From contig NZ_CDBW01000023.1 of NCBI RefSeq assembly GCF_000820145.1, forward strand, positions 1 through 64,000: DNA of 64,000 nucleotides. Reading direction: 5' to 3'. Positions 53,916 through 62,896 of this stretch are shown one piece after another. Source of the stretch: Aeromonas sobria (lineage in GTDB: Bacteria; Pseudomonadota; Gammaproteobacteria; Enterobacterales; Aeromonadaceae). How positions within the stretch are numbered: the first letter of the stretch is position 1; every line of letters begins with the position of its first letter. The translations under genes were made by a program, and so were the position numbers. The notes below the pieces were generated by a model that saw only the letters and a list, made by a program, of their open reading frames with translations, did no database searches and was not told the DNA's origin.

Positions 53916-54809
53916 TCACCCCTGATAGAGATAGAGGTGCAGCCGCTCGATGATGGGCTCGCCACCAATCTTGCGATCCCGCCGCGCCTGTCGGCTCTTG
54001 GGGGGGTAGTTGCCCAGATGGGTGACCGCGGGCGGGGTATCCGAGCAGAGCAGCAGCGGCAGGCTCGCCTTGATCTGCTGCTTGCGCGGGGTGCGCTCCA
54101 GCCAGAGCAGGTTGATCATCGGGTGGGTCTTGACCGGGCGGCGGATCCGCAACTCGGCATCGGCGGGCAGGCGGCGAATGTCATACACCTCCTGATCCAC
54201 CATCTTGCTCCACTCCTCGTTGTTGGAGAGGGCCGGAATGTAGCGGCGGCTGCGCTCCAGCATCTCCAGCACCTGCTCGCGACGGAGGCGATTGATGGTC
54301 TGCTTGTCGGCCCAGGTAAAGCCGAGGGACTGTAGCTCCCCGGCCAGCAGGGTCAGTTTGCGATAGACCTGCAAGGTGATCACCCCGGGCAGGGCGGTGT
54401 GCACCAGATCAAACTTCTCGTCCCGTCCGCCCGCCTGCTGCACCAGTCCCTTGAAATCGAGCTTGTGCTGGTTGATTTGGTCTATCAGCGGTTGCAGCAA
54501 GGGGGCGGCGGCGGCAGGAAAGCGCAACCAGCCGGGCAGCCGATGAGTCGCCTTGGTGGAGCAGCCGGGGCGGGCACTGTGATCCCGATAGGCGGCGAGA
54601 GTGGCCGCCAGCGCCGCTTCACCGTTGAGGTAACCCACCTCAATCTGTTCGATCGGGTCGTGCTCTTCCCCTTGTGGCACCGGGGGAAGGGGGTAGACAT
54701 GGGCCTCTTGCAGCGCGAGCTGGCCGAGCAGGTCAGTCAGCTGGTGCAGGGAGGCTTCAATGGCTTCCATCTGTTGGCGCAGGGCCGCGGTCGGGGTAAA
54801 GGTATCCAT
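53916..54809 (-). CDS. tus: Replication terminus site-binding protein Tus
   Basis: Tus binds Ter sites and blocks replication forks from one side. The 297-residue protein aligns by eye with E. coli Tus over nearly all of its length: LPPVPQGEEHDPIEQIEV, RLPGWLRF, LVHTALPGVITLQVYRKLTLL, FTWADKQTINRLRREQVLEMLERS, LRIRRPVKTHPM, and the terminal IIERLHLYLY. AGGA lies 7 bases before ATG 54809; the open frame continues 17 codons upstream without support. It is convergent with the SNF2 gene. It implies that the window lies in or near the terminus domain. Confidence 0.93.
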   Translation of the reverse strand: MDTFTPTAALRQQMEAIEASLHQLTDLLGQLALQEAHVYPLPPVPQGEEHDPIEQIEVGYLNGEAALAATLAAYRDHSARPGCSTKATHRLPGWLRFPAAAAPLLQPLIDQINQHKLDFKGLVQQAGGRDEKFDLVHTALPGVITLQVYRKLTLLAGELQSLGFTWADKQTINRLRREQVLEMLERSRRYIPALSNNEEWSKMVDQEVYDIRRLPADAELRIRRPVKTHPMINLLWLERTPRKQQIKASLPLLLCSDTPPAVTHLGNYPPKSRQARRDRKIGGEPIIERLHLYLYQG

Positions 54810-54865
54810 CGATGATCCTGTGGTTGCATCCGCCTTTGACGGCATAAGCGATGGCGTCAAAGGCG

Positions 54866-54907
54866 GGCGACTAAACTACTGTATAAATAACCATATCATT
54901 GTGTCGG
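54866..54907 (-). promoter_or_regulatory. Candidate tus promoter overlapping a possible Ter-like sequence
   Basis: On the minus strand CCGACA (54902-54907), 16 bases and TATACA (54880-54885) form a fair promoter. The bases from TTATACAGTAGTTTAGT overlap it and share only about half their positions with the E. coli TerB core. In E. coli TerB overlaps the tus promoter; here the match is too weak to call a Ter site. Confidence 0.3.
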
Positions 54908-55332
54908 TTGCGCGCCAAGGGGCTCGTTTGCAGGTTGCTGTTCAGCAGGATGTGAGTGAATGACCTGAAGTTTGTTTTATGTATCACTGTGTTAAATAGA
55001 GATCACCAAAAGATCACCTGATTAACAACTGAATGTAATGGTGGGGTTGCCAGCGCTTGGGGGCATATTGGCGAGTGCATAGGCAGGGCGGTAAATTGCA
55101 TATGTAAGGTGGTGCCATGCAGCACAATATGCTGTGGGCAGTGGATGGCCGAATGGTGATTTAATTACTCGTTATAAATCAAATGATTAAAATCGTATCA
55201 GTCAGATTTATGCCATTAGTTTTACTAATGTAATGTATCAAAATTCGTCAATTGAGTCGGATGGTCTCCCTGACTAAGCTTTGCGCATCAAATAAAGCCC
55301 AGTGCGCAAACATAATCCAGAGGAGCCACAAC
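54908..55332. other. tus/DUF1127 divergent intergenic region
   Basis: About 425 mostly AT-rich bases. An exact direct repeat AGATCACC occurs at 55000-55007 and 55011-55018, spaced by one helical turn (11 bases). The right half contains several TTAAT/ATTAA tracts that suit the promoter of the small gene at 55333. No gene is visible. Confidence 0.35.
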
Positions 55333-55542
55333 ATGGCCAACATGACTTATACCGAAACCGGTTACCAGCAGTCCAGCCAATTGAATCTGGTTGCCCGGGT
55401 GAAAATGGCCGTTCTGACTTGGCTGGAGCGTAGCCGCAGCCGTCGCCAGCTCTCCGAGCTGCCCGAGTACCTGCTCAAAGACATCGGCCTGAACGAGGCT
55501 GACCGTTATCAAGAGACCACCAAGCCGTTCTGGCGTGGTTGA
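55333..55542 (+). CDS. DUF1127 (YjiS-like) small protein
   Basis: A 69-residue protein whose last 45 residues are the DUF1127 signature: WLERSRSRRQLSELPEYLLKD-IGLNEADRYQE. The N-terminal 25 residues are variable and polar. The family consists of short basic proteins, some of which bind RNA or influence phosphate and carbon metabolism in alphaproteobacteria; no function is established here. AGGAG lies 7 bases before the ATG. It stands alone between tus and the astE-like gene. Confidence 0.88.
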   Translation: MANMTYTETGYQQSSQLNLVARVKMAVLTWLERSRSRRQLSELPEYLLKDIGLNEADRYQETTKPFWRG

Positions 55543-55836
55543 TCAACCGGGCATGGATGCCTCGTTTTTCTGCTGACTCGTTTGCTGTCCTGCCCCTGTG
55601 GCGCCCTGCTATCAGGCCGGCAATAGTCTGTTTTATCTCCCCCCATTTTCCCCCTGTTGTTCGTTGATCCTCTTTCCTCTCCTCTTTATTTCACATCGCT
55701 ACTGTCATTGCTGTCGTCGTTCGATTGTTATCAAAATTGTGTCGTTAATGTTTGAATTTGTTTAAAAAACGATTTTAAGCCGCGACGCCTTGCGTATAAT
55801 CCGGCCATAGTGATCCAGAGCAAGAGGGTGAGACGG

Positions 55837-56862
55837 ATGATTCCCCAGCACGATTTTTTGGCCCTGACCCGCAGCAATGAGTGGCAGCTTGAGCCCTTTG
55901 ATTTTGCCTTGCCCGACGGCGCGCGGGTCAGCGTCTGGGATACGGGAGTGCTCTGTCTGGAGCCTGCCAGTGGCGCAGGCGAATTGCTGGACGGGCGCAA
56001 GGATATCGTCCTCTCTTGCGGCATTCACGGCAACGAGACCGCCCCCATCGAGATCTGCAACCAGCTGCTGAGCCGTTTGCTCTCTGGCGAGCTGAGCGCC
56101 CGCCATCGGCTGTTGTTTCTGTTTGGCAATCCGGCGGCGATGAATCTGGGGCTGCGAGAGGTAGAGGAGAACATGAACCGGCTCTTCTCTGGTGCCCACA
56201 GCAAGGGGGAGGGGCTCTGCAATCGGGAGCGGATCCGCGCCATGCGCCTCGAGCAGTATGTGAGCCGCTTCTTTGCCGATCCGGCCCGGCCTCGCTATCA
56301 CTACGATCTGCACACCGCCATTCGCGGCTCTCGCCACGAGAAGTTCGCCGTCTACCCCTTCCCCCACGAGCGGCCCCACTGCCGCGAGCAGGTGCAGTTC
56401 CTTGGCGCCTGTGGGGTGCGTACCCTATTGCTGTCTAATGCCCCCACCACCACCTTCAGCTACTACAGCTCCCGCCAGCATGGGGCCCATGCCTTTACGG
56501 TGGAGCTGGGCAAGGTTCGGCCGTTTGGCGAGAACGACATGACCCGCTTTATCGAGACCCGGCAGGCACTGCAAGAGCTGGTTAGTCAGGATGAAGTGGT
56601 GCTGGAGCCCTGGCGGGCGGAGGAGTTCACCCTGTTTGCCATCGATCGGGTGATCACTAAAAAATCGGCGGACTTTCGCTTCCTGTTTGCCAGCGATGTG
56701 GACAACTTCACCGAATTTCCCCAAGGATTCGTGTTGGCCGAGGATGGCGAGCTGCGCTACACGGTTGAGCAGCCGCGAGAAGCCGTCGTCTTTCCCAATG
56801 CCAACGTGGCGGTCGGCCAGCGCACCGTGTTGCTGGTGGTGCCAACAAGGCTCTGGGAATAG
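55837..56862 (+). CDS. astE: Succinylglutamate desuccinylase (AstE-like)
   Basis: AstE releases glutamate and succinate in the last step of the arginine succinyltransferase pathway. The 341-residue zinc enzyme shows LSCGIHGNETAPIEICNQLL (His and Glu ligands), NPAAMNLGLREVEENMNRLF, and RYHYDLHTAIRGSRHEKFAVYP (second His). A perfect TATAAT (55795-55800) is 37 bases upstream. ATG 55837 follows a GGTGAG ribosome site; a GTG at 55810 is less likely. The other ast genes are not in the window. Related N-acyl amidohydrolases cannot be fully excluded. Confidence 0.9.
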   Translation: MIPQHDFLALTRSNEWQLEPFDFALPDGARVSVWDTGVLCLEPASGAGELLDGRKDIVLSCGIHGNETAPIEICNQLLSRLLSGELSARHRLLFLFGNPAAMNLGLREVEENMNRLFSGAHSKGEGLCNRERIRAMRLEQYVSRFFADPARPRYHYDLHTAIRGSRHEKFAVYPFPHERPHCREQVQFLGACGVRTLLLSNAPTTTFSYYSSRQHGAHAFTVELGKVRPFGENDMTRFIETRQALQELVSQDEVVLEPWRAEEFTLFAIDRVITKKSADFRFLFASDVDNFTEFPQGFVLAEDGELRYTVEQPREAVVFPNANVAVGQRTVLLVVPTRLWE

Positions 56863-56963
56863 CGCTTGAGTTCTTTGCCGGCAGAGTGGTGAGGCGTTCG
56901 CAGGCGGCGCCAAGCCCACTGTTTGGGTTTGCGGCTGAGACACAGCGCTTTGCCGCAGGAATA

Positions 56964-57003
56964 AAAAAAACGGGGCCAGTCATCTGACTGGCCCCGTTTT
57001 TTT
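56964..57003. terminator. Bidirectional terminator between astE and mltD
   Basis: CGGGGCCAGTCA pairs with TGACTGGCCCCG around TC, flanked by eight As and eight Ts, between convergent genes. Confidence 0.95.
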
Positions 57004-57024
57004 ATCGAGTTCAAGGGGTGGCGC

Positions 57025-58587
57025 TTAGCTGTTGTTCTTCACAAACAGGGTCAGCTCCTGACCGGGCTTGAGGTATTCCCCTTTATCCAGCTGGTTCCAG
57101 CGCATCACATCGTTGATGGCAACCTGGAAGCGGGCTGCGATGGAGGAGACAGAGTCACCGCGGCGTACCTGATACACCATCGACTTACCGCTCTTCTTGC
57201 CTGGCTTGGTATAGACCACCAACTTCATGCCCGGCTTGAGTGCCGATTTGGCATTCAGACCGTTCCACTTGGCCAGTTCGCTATGGGAGACGCCATGGGT
57301 CTGGCTGATGCTCCACAGGTTGTCACCTGAGCGGACTTTATAGTTGATCTTGTTTTGGCTGCTGCCACGGCTGGCAAGCTGCTGAGGCTTGCTGGCGGGG
57401 GTGGCTTTGCTGCTGACCCGACCGTTGTCCGGGATCTCCAGTCGCTGACCACGACGCAGGTTATTGCTGCGCAGATTGTTGGCCAGCTTCAGTTCACTGA
57501 CGCTGACGCCGTGATTCTGGGCGATCCGTGACAGGGTGTCGCCACTGGTGACCAGATAGGAGCCAGAGCCCGTAGTGGTGCGAGTGCGCTCACTTTGGGG
57601 CAGATCGGCCAGCGCCAGCTCCAGGGTATCGGCATACTCTACCGGTACCAGCAGACGGTAAGGGCCACGGGGGGACATCACGCCACGGCTCAAGGCCGGA
57701 TTGACCTCCTTGAGCTGTGAGGTGCGCAGGCCCGCCAGTTGTGCCGCCACGTTCAGATCGATCCGGCTACCGGTATCTACTACCCGCAGCTGCGGCTGGT
57801 TGGCGAGCACCGGCAATTGGACGTTGTACTTGTCGGCATTGCTGATCATGTCCGCCATGGCCAGGATCTTGGGGACATACATCCGGGTTTCGCGGGGCAG
57901 GTCCAGCGACCAGTAATCGGTCGGTCGACCGGCGCGCTGGTTGCGTTGAATGGCGTTGCGCACCCGACCTTCACCGGCATTGTAGGCGGCCAGGGTTTGC
58001 AGCCAGTCGCCATCAAAGAAGCGGTTGAGGTATTCCAGATAATCGAGCGCCGCATTGGTAGAGGCCATCACATCACGGCGACCGTCATACCAGTTGTCAT
58101 GGCGCAGACCGAAGTTCTTGCCCGTGGCGGGCACAAACTGCCACAGACCCACCGCATTGCTGCGGGATCGGGCATGGGGATCAAACATGCTCTCGATCAT
58201 CGGGACAGTAATAAGCTCCATTGGCAGCTCACGCCGTTCAATCTCCGCCACCATCAAATAGAGGTAGGGTTCAGCCCGGCTGGCAATGGTCGCCAGATGC
58301 ATATCATTACGCAACAGCAATGCACGTTGTTGACGCACGCGATCATTCTCTGGGGTATCAAGCTGCATGTCATTGCTGATACGTACCCACAGATTGTCGG
58401 TATCTTCCATTTCGTCTAGCTGTTCATCGCTAAACAGAAAACCGGAAGCGTGCTTTTTGTGCGCTTTTTTGTTGACTTGGGGGGACTTGATCGACTCGAT
58501 TGCCGTTAGCGCCCGGTCATCCTGATGGCTCAGGTTTTGGCAGCCGCTGAGCAACAGCGCCGCCAATAAGGCCGTTCGTACCTTCAT
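57025..58587 (-). CDS. mltD: Membrane-bound lytic murein transglycosylase D
   Basis: MltD cleaves glycan strands and forms anhydromuramic ends at the outer membrane. The 520-residue lipoprotein has lipobox LLLSGC (C16), an SLT domain with catalytic E132 in PMIESMFDPHARS and LAAYNAGEGRVRNAI, and three C-terminal LysM repeats (about 345-390, 415-460 and 473-515), one more than the two of E. coli MltD. GGAG lies 5 bases before ATG 58587. It is next to gloB, as in enteric bacteria. Confidence 0.95.
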   Translation of the reverse strand: MKVRTALLAALLLSGCQNLSHQDDRALTAIESIKSPQVNKKAHKKHASGFLFSDEQLDEMEDTDNLWVRISNDMQLDTPENDRVRQQRALLLRNDMHLATIASRAEPYLYLMVAEIERRELPMELITVPMIESMFDPHARSRSNAVGLWQFVPATGKNFGLRHDNWYDGRRDVMASTNAALDYLEYLNRFFDGDWLQTLAAYNAGEGRVRNAIQRNQRAGRPTDYWSLDLPRETRMYVPKILAMADMISNADKYNVQLPVLANQPQLRVVDTGSRIDLNVAAQLAGLRTSQLKEVNPALSRGVMSPRGPYRLLVPVEYADTLELALADLPQSERTRTTTGSGSYLVTSGDTLSRIAQNHGVSVSELKLANNLRSNNLRRGQRLEIPDNGRVSSKATPASKPQQLASRGSSQNKINYKVRSGDNLWSISQTHGVSHSELAKWNGLNAKSALKPGMKLVVYTKPGKKSGKSMVYQVRRGDSVSSIAARFQVAINDVMRWNQLDKGEYLKPGQELTLFVKNNS

Positions 58588-58657
58588 CTCGCTCCGGTCA
58601 TTTTTAGGAAAAACAGCGGGCATCATAAGGGGCAATGCCCCTCTGATCAAGGTTTGT

Positions 58658-59422
58658 TCAAAAAACGTCCTTCCACTGGCGCAGTATGGTGAAGGTATCT
58701 ACCGGATTTTCCACGCATTTTAGCCCATGCTTTTCAGCAGAAAATTTTACCGAATCCTGCTCGCAGCGCAGAAAAACGTTGAAAGTGCGCTCGTCTGCCA
58801 GTCGGGTCGGCAGGCTTGGCAGCCCTTGCTGGCGCAGTTTGCTGATCAGACCGATCTGACGCTGGATCGCCGGGTTGCCCGGTTCGACCGCATAGGCAAA
58901 CCGCAGGTTGGAGAGGGTGTACTCGTGGGCACAATAAATGAGGGTTTCATCGGGCAGGGCGGCGAGCCGTTGCAGCGAGTGGTACATCTGCTCCGGCGTC
59001 CCTTCAAACAGTCGGCCACAACCGGCCGAGAAGAGGGTGTCGCCACAAAACAGCATGCCGTTGCCATGGTAGGCGATGTGGCCACGGGTGTGGCCGGGCA
59101 CATGGAGCACCTCGAGGGCGAGGCCGTGCCAGGTGATCTGATCGCCGTCGTCCAGCCACTGGCCGTGGTGATCCGGCATGGGGTCAAGTTTGGGGCCATA
59201 GAGTCTGGCATGGGGGAAGTGGGCGAGCAGTTCAGTGACGCCGCCCACATGATCATGATGATGATGGGTCAGCAAAATGGCATCGAGTTGCAACCCCAGC
59301 ACTGCGAGCCGCTCCAGCACCGGCGCGGCCTCGCCAGGATCGACCACCAGGCAGTGATTTTCGTGGCGGATCAACCAGATATAGTTGTCATTAAAGGCAG
59401 GAACTGTGATGACGGTATACAT
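58658..59422 (-). CDS. gloB: Hydroxyacylglutathione hydrolase (glyoxalase II)
   Basis: GloB hydrolyses S-lactoylglutathione to lactate and glutathione, completing methylglyoxal detoxification. The 254-residue metallo-beta-lactamase-fold protein has THHHHDH at 52-58, VPGHTRGH, FCGDTLFSAGCGR and YCAHEYTLSNLRFA, which supply the binuclear metal ligands. ATG 59422 (MYTVITVPAFNDNYIW) is the family start. It is divergent from the yafS-like gene, the E. coli order gloB-yafS-rnhA-dnaQ. Confidence 0.96.
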   Translation of the reverse strand: MYTVITVPAFNDNYIWLIRHENHCLVVDPGEAAPVLERLAVLGLQLDAILLTHHHHDHVGGVTELLAHFPHARLYGPKLDPMPDHHGQWLDDGDQITWHGLALEVLHVPGHTRGHIAYHGNGMLFCGDTLFSAGCGRLFEGTPEQMYHSLQRLAALPDETLIYCAHEYTLSNLRFAYAVEPGNPAIQRQIGLISKLRQQGLPSLPTRLADERTFNVFLRCEQDSVKFSAEKHGLKCVENPVDTFTILRQWKDVF

Positions 59423-59494
59423 GAGTTTGCTTCTCTTTAGGGAGGGTATCTTATATAACAGGATGGCGTTCGAAACCCCGAGTTGAGCTCTATT

Positions 59495-60217
59495 ATGCAG
59501 GTGGCACATACCGAACAACAAATCGAGATACCGACCAGCTGGTCTGCCCTCCCTATGGGGGATTGGGTAGCCGCAGAAATCCAGGATCGACTCGACAACT
59601 GGTGTCCCAATCTGTTTGGTTATCATCTGCTGAAAATAGGCGCCCTGAGTGCCGAACTCTCCTGTAAACGTTCATCCATTCGCCATCAAATAGGGGTGGC
59701 GCCCAGCGGGCGCTTGCTCGATATGTATGGCGATCCGCTGGATCTGCCGGTACGTACCGGCAGCGTCGATGCCTGCCTGCTGGCCCACTGCCTCGACTTC
59801 TCTGCCGATCCCCATCAGGTATTGCGTGAAGCCGAACGGGTGCTGACCGACGATGGCTGGTTAATCATCAGTGGCTACAACCCCTTGAGTCTGGTCGGGA
59901 TAGGTCATTGTGTGCCGTTCTTGCGGCGAAAACTGCCCTGGTCGGCACGGATGTTCACCCCTGGACGAGTCACGGACTGGCTCCATCTATTGGGTTGTGA
60001 GGTGATGTTTGATGATCGTTTTGGCTACTCGCTCATGGGCAAGCAGAGCTGGCATAGCTGGTGGCGAGAGAGTGTCGGGCGGGATTATTGCAGGGCGTTT
60101 GCCTCGGTATACGTGATCGCGGCCCGTAAACGGCGCTTTCCATTGCTCCCGGTGCGGCGGCGCTGGCAGTTGCCAAAGTCGCTTGCCACACCGGGAATGG
60201 CACGTCAGGGCTGGTAG
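59495..60217 (+). CDS. yafS: Class I SAM-dependent methyltransferase (YafS-like)
   Basis: A 240-residue protein of the YafS type, always next to gloB and rnhA in enterics. The methyltransferase fold is recognisable by the late motifs [20 protein letters not shown] and [21 protein letters not shown]; the N-terminal SAM-binding glycine motif is weak, as in other YafS proteins. The substrate is unknown. The start is either ATG 59495 or TTG 59483. Its 3' end overlaps the convergent rnhA stop by 13 bases. Confidence 0.88.
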   Translation: MQVAHTEQQIEIPTSWSALPMGDWVAAEIQDRLDNWCPNLFGYHLLKIGALSAELSCKRSSIRHQIGVAPSGRLLDMYGDPLDLPVRTGSVDACLLAHCLDFSADPHQVLREAERVLTDDGWLIISGYNPLSLVGIGHCVPFLRRKLPWSARMFTPGRVTDWLHLLGCEVMFDDRFGYSLMGKQSWHSWWRESVGRDYCRAFASVYVIAARKRRFPLLPVRRRWQLPKSLATPGMARQGW

Positions 60218-60669
60218 CCGGTATCCTCGGCCAGATCCTTGCCGCAGGCGGCGTCACGGGCCAGTTCGTCACAGCGCTCGTTTTCGGGGTGACCCGAATG
60301 GCCTTTCACCCAGAGCCATTCGATCTGATGGCGAGCCACTTCCGCATCCAGCTCCTTCCAGAGATCGACATTTTTGACCGGCTGACGGCTGGCGGTGATC
60401 CACCCTTTTTTCTTCCAGCCGATGATCCACTGGGTGATCCCCTGGCGCACATACTGGCTGTCGGTGGTGAGACGTACCTTGCACGGTTCGTTGAGGGTGC
60501 GCAGGCCCATGATGGCGGCCATCAGCTCCATCCGGTTATTGGTGGTCAGGGTAAAGCCTGCGGAAATTTCTTTACGATGGGTACCGTAGACCATGACGGC
60601 GCCGTAACCACCGGGGCCGGGATTACCGAGGCAGGAGCCATCGGTATAGACATCAATGTGTTTTAACAT
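60205..60669 (-). CDS. rnhA: Ribonuclease HI
   Basis: RNase HI degrades RNA in RNA-DNA hybrids and so removes primers and R-loops. The 154-residue protein has the DEDD active site at D10 ([15 protein letters not shown]), E48 (NNRMELMA) and D70 (TTDSQYV), with the basic handle GWKKKGW and the [17 protein letters not shown] block near the end. It is divergent from dnaQ across 75 bases, the classic arrangement. Confidence 0.97.
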   Translation of the reverse strand: MLKHIDVYTDGSCLGNPGPGGYGAVMVYGTHRKEISAGFTLTTNNRMELMAAIMGLRTLNEPCKVRLTTDSQYVRQGITQWIIGWKKKGWITASRQPVKNVDLWKELDAEVARHQIEWLWVKGHSGHPENERCDELARDAACGKDLAEDTGYQP

Positions 60670-60744
60670 GAGCAATCAATCTGTTTTAGCATGAGGCTTG
60701 GGGTAAACTAGCGAGTAAAACCGAAGTTTGACATAGATTGGATC

Positions 60745-61479
60745 ATGAACACACCCCAACTGAATCGCCAGATCATCCTGGATACTGAAACCACGGGTAT
60801 GAACACCAGTGGCGGCCCTATCTATATGGGTCACCGCATCATCGAAATCGGCTGTGTGGAGGTGGTCAACCGCAAGCTGACCGGTAATCACTACCACGTC
60901 TATATCAAGCCGGATCGTCTGGTCGACCCGGAAGCCATCCAGGTGCACGGCATTACGGATGCGTATCTGGCGGACAAGCCTCCCTTCAGACAGATAGCTG
61001 ATGACTTCATCGAGTTTATTCGTGGCGCAGAGCTTATCGCTCACAACGCGCCGTTTGACGTCAGCTTTATGGATTACGAGTTCAGCAAGCTCGGACTCGA
61101 CTTCAAGACGGCAGATATCTGCAGCATCACAGATACCCTGGCAATGGCCCGGGATATCTTTCCCGGCAAGCGTAATAACCTGGATGTGCTGTGTGATCGC
61201 TACGGCATAGACAACTCTCACCGGACCTTGCACGGGGCTTTGCTCGATGCGGAGATCCTGGCGGATGTCTATCTGCTGATGACCGGTGGCCAGACCAAGC
61301 TGAATCTGGCGAGCGAAAACAGCGAAAATGAAAACAATCAGGACACCAGTATTCGGCGGTTGGAGAGCAACCGTCCCGCGCTCAATATTGTGCGCGCCAG
61401 TGCCGAGGATCTGGCACTGCACGAGGCCAGACTCGATTTGGTGCAGAAAAAAGGAGGTAGTTGCCTGTGGCGAGAGTGA
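60745..61479 (+). CDS. dnaQ: DNA polymerase III epsilon subunit (proofreading exonuclease)
   Basis: DnaQ is the 3'-5' proofreading subunit of the replicative polymerase. The 244-residue protein has the DEDDh exonuclease motifs ILDTETTGM (D13, E15), AHNAPFDVSFMDYE and LHGALLDAEILADVY, followed by a flexible Gln/Asn/Glu-rich linker (about 193-205) and the C-terminal segment that contacts the alpha subunit. Its last 13 bases overlap the start of the next gene. Confidence 0.97.
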   Translation: MNTPQLNRQIILDTETTGMNTSGGPIYMGHRIIEIGCVEVVNRKLTGNHYHVYIKPDRLVDPEAIQVHGITDAYLADKPPFRQIADDFIEFIRGAELIAHNAPFDVSFMDYEFSKLGLDFKTADICSITDTLAMARDIFPGKRNNLDVLCDRYGIDNSHRTLHGALLDAEILADVYLLMTGGQTKLNLASENSENENNQDTSIRRLESNRPALNIVRASAEDLALHEARLDLVQKKGGSCLWRE

Positions 61480-62747
61480 GCAAGTGGTGGGGCTGCCTGC
61501 TGCTGTTAGCCTCGTTGGGCGCAACAGCGACCGAGACTGAGGTGTTTGCACCCTCCGATATTCCGTTGCTGGATAACCGTTTTCGTATTGATTCCGGGGT
61601 GAAGGAGATCACCTTTATCGTCAAGCGCAAGCCACAAACCCCTTCGGTGATCCTGGTGCGGCCCGATGGTAGCAAGCTCTATGTCGGCAAGGTCAAACCC
61701 GATGAGGTTGGCTGGCTGGCACTCCCTGAACATGACCTTATTACCCTGCGCAATCCCATGCCCGGTCCCTGGCAGGCCATTGGCGAGGTCGACCCCGATA
61801 ATCGGGTGCGCATCCTCTCCGATATCCGGCTCGATATCGCGGCGCTACCGATGCAGCTCTATCAGGGGGAGCTGATCAAGCTCAAGTCATGGCTGTTGAT
61901 TAATGGTCAGCCGCCAAAGGATAAATATTACCTCTCTGATCTGGGGATGACCGTCAAGCTGCAATCCTTCAGCGATGCCAGCCAGCAAAGGGTGGTGCTG
62001 GATGAGGTACTTGGCCACTATCGCGATGATGGCAAGGGGCTCGATGAAGTGCCGGGCGACGGCATCATGACCGCGGAAGTGAGCCTGCAGGATATTCCCG
62101 CCGGCAAGTACCGCGCCATGTTCAGCACCGGTAATCAGGTGTTCGTGCGGGCCCGTTATCAGGACATCCTGCTCTATCCCTCTCCGTTTGCCTATAGCCT
62201 GGCGCCGCCTTCAGAAGAGTTGGGCGCCAAACTTTCACTGCTGATTGATCGTGATGAACTGGATCCTGCCTCTGTGGTGGTTAAAGGTCGTGTGACCAGT
62301 AATGCGGGGGGGGATTACGCTTTTAGCGAGATGGCCATTGAGCCCAAATTGGACATTGATCTCTCCATGATCACCGCGGTCGGGCAACATGTGGTGAATG
62401 CCACCCTGTATGGCACCACCCTGCAGGGCCGTGAGCTGAAAATTACCTTACCGGCTAAAACCTTCAACATCTTTCCACCGCCACCACCTCCTGAGCCTGT
62501 GGTGGTAGCGCCAGTGGCCTCCAGTGCTGCAGCGACTGATGAAGTACCAGAAAAGCAAGGTATAAGCTGGTTAGTCTGGGTGCTGGCCGGTGGCGGGGTG
62601 TTATTGGCCGTCATACTGGGTGGGGTCGGATTTGTGGTGGTGCAAAAACGGCGGGCTCTCAAGCGAGCCCTGGCTGCGGCGCAGGCTGAAAATCAGCAAT
62701 CGGCGCAACCGGCCGCCAAGCTGGATCTTAACTTGCCAGAGCAGTGA
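61467..62747 (+). CDS. TIGR03503-like exported membrane-anchored protein
   Basis: A 426-residue protein with a signal peptide (WWGCLLLLASLGATA), a periplasmic beta-rich body of about 330 residues (start ETEVFAPSDIPLLDNRFRID), a Pro/Ala linker (FPPPPPPEPVVVAPVASSAAA), and a single C-terminal membrane helix (about 365-392) followed by a short cytoplasmic Ala/Gln-rich tail. It resembles the TIGR03503 family of Vibrio, Shewanella and Aeromonas, which has no assigned function. GTG 61467 has AAGGAGG 9 bases upstream and overlaps dnaQ by 13 bases. Confidence 0.8.
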   Translation: MARVSKWWGCLLLLASLGATATETEVFAPSDIPLLDNRFRIDSGVKEITFIVKRKPQTPSVILVRPDGSKLYVGKVKPDEVGWLALPEHDLITLRNPMPGPWQAIGEVDPDNRVRILSDIRLDIAALPMQLYQGELIKLKSWLLINGQPPKDKYYLSDLGMTVKLQSFSDASQQRVVLDEVLGHYRDDGKGLDEVPGDGIMTAEVSLQDIPAGKYRAMFSTGNQVFVRARYQDILLYPSPFAYSLAPPSEELGAKLSLLIDRDELDPASVVVKGRVTSNAGGDYAFSEMAIEPKLDIDLSMITAVGQHVVNATLYGTTLQGRELKITLPAKTFNIFPPPPPPEPVVVAPVASSAAATDEVPEKQGISWLVWVLAGGGVLLAVILGGVGFVVVQKRRALKRALAAAQAENQQSAQPAAKLDLNLPEQ

Positions 62748-62810
62748 TGAATCGGTTGCCGCATCGGTGCGCAACTATGTTGCCCCACAAATGGTGAACC
62801 ACAATAGAAC

Positions 62811-62859
62811 ACGGGAGGCAGGATCGACTGGTTTATCGCCAGTAGATCCTGCCTCCCGT
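62811..62859 (+). terminator. Long hairpin downstream of the TIGR03503-like gene
   Basis: A 14-bp GC-rich stem (ACGGGAGGCAGGAT with its complement) encloses a further ACTGG/CCAGT stem. It lies 63 bases after the stop and is followed by TTGTTG, a modest T-run. Confidence 0.75.
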
Positions 62860-62867
62860 TTGTTGAT

Positions 62868-62889
62868 ATGAGGCGCCATGGCGCCTCAT
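62868..62889. terminator. 22-bp perfect palindrome after mltB
   Basis: ATGAGGCGCC with its complement, centred on GCCATGGC, lies 7 bases beyond the mltB stop on the minus strand. It has no T-run, but with the longer hairpin next to it may end transcription from both sides. Confidence 0.6.
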
Positions 62890-62896
62890 GGTGTTG

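Noticed and set aside
54877..54893. LexA-like CTGTATAAATAACCAT before tus
   Set aside because: The right half reads CCAT instead of ACAG, so only one half-site is present.
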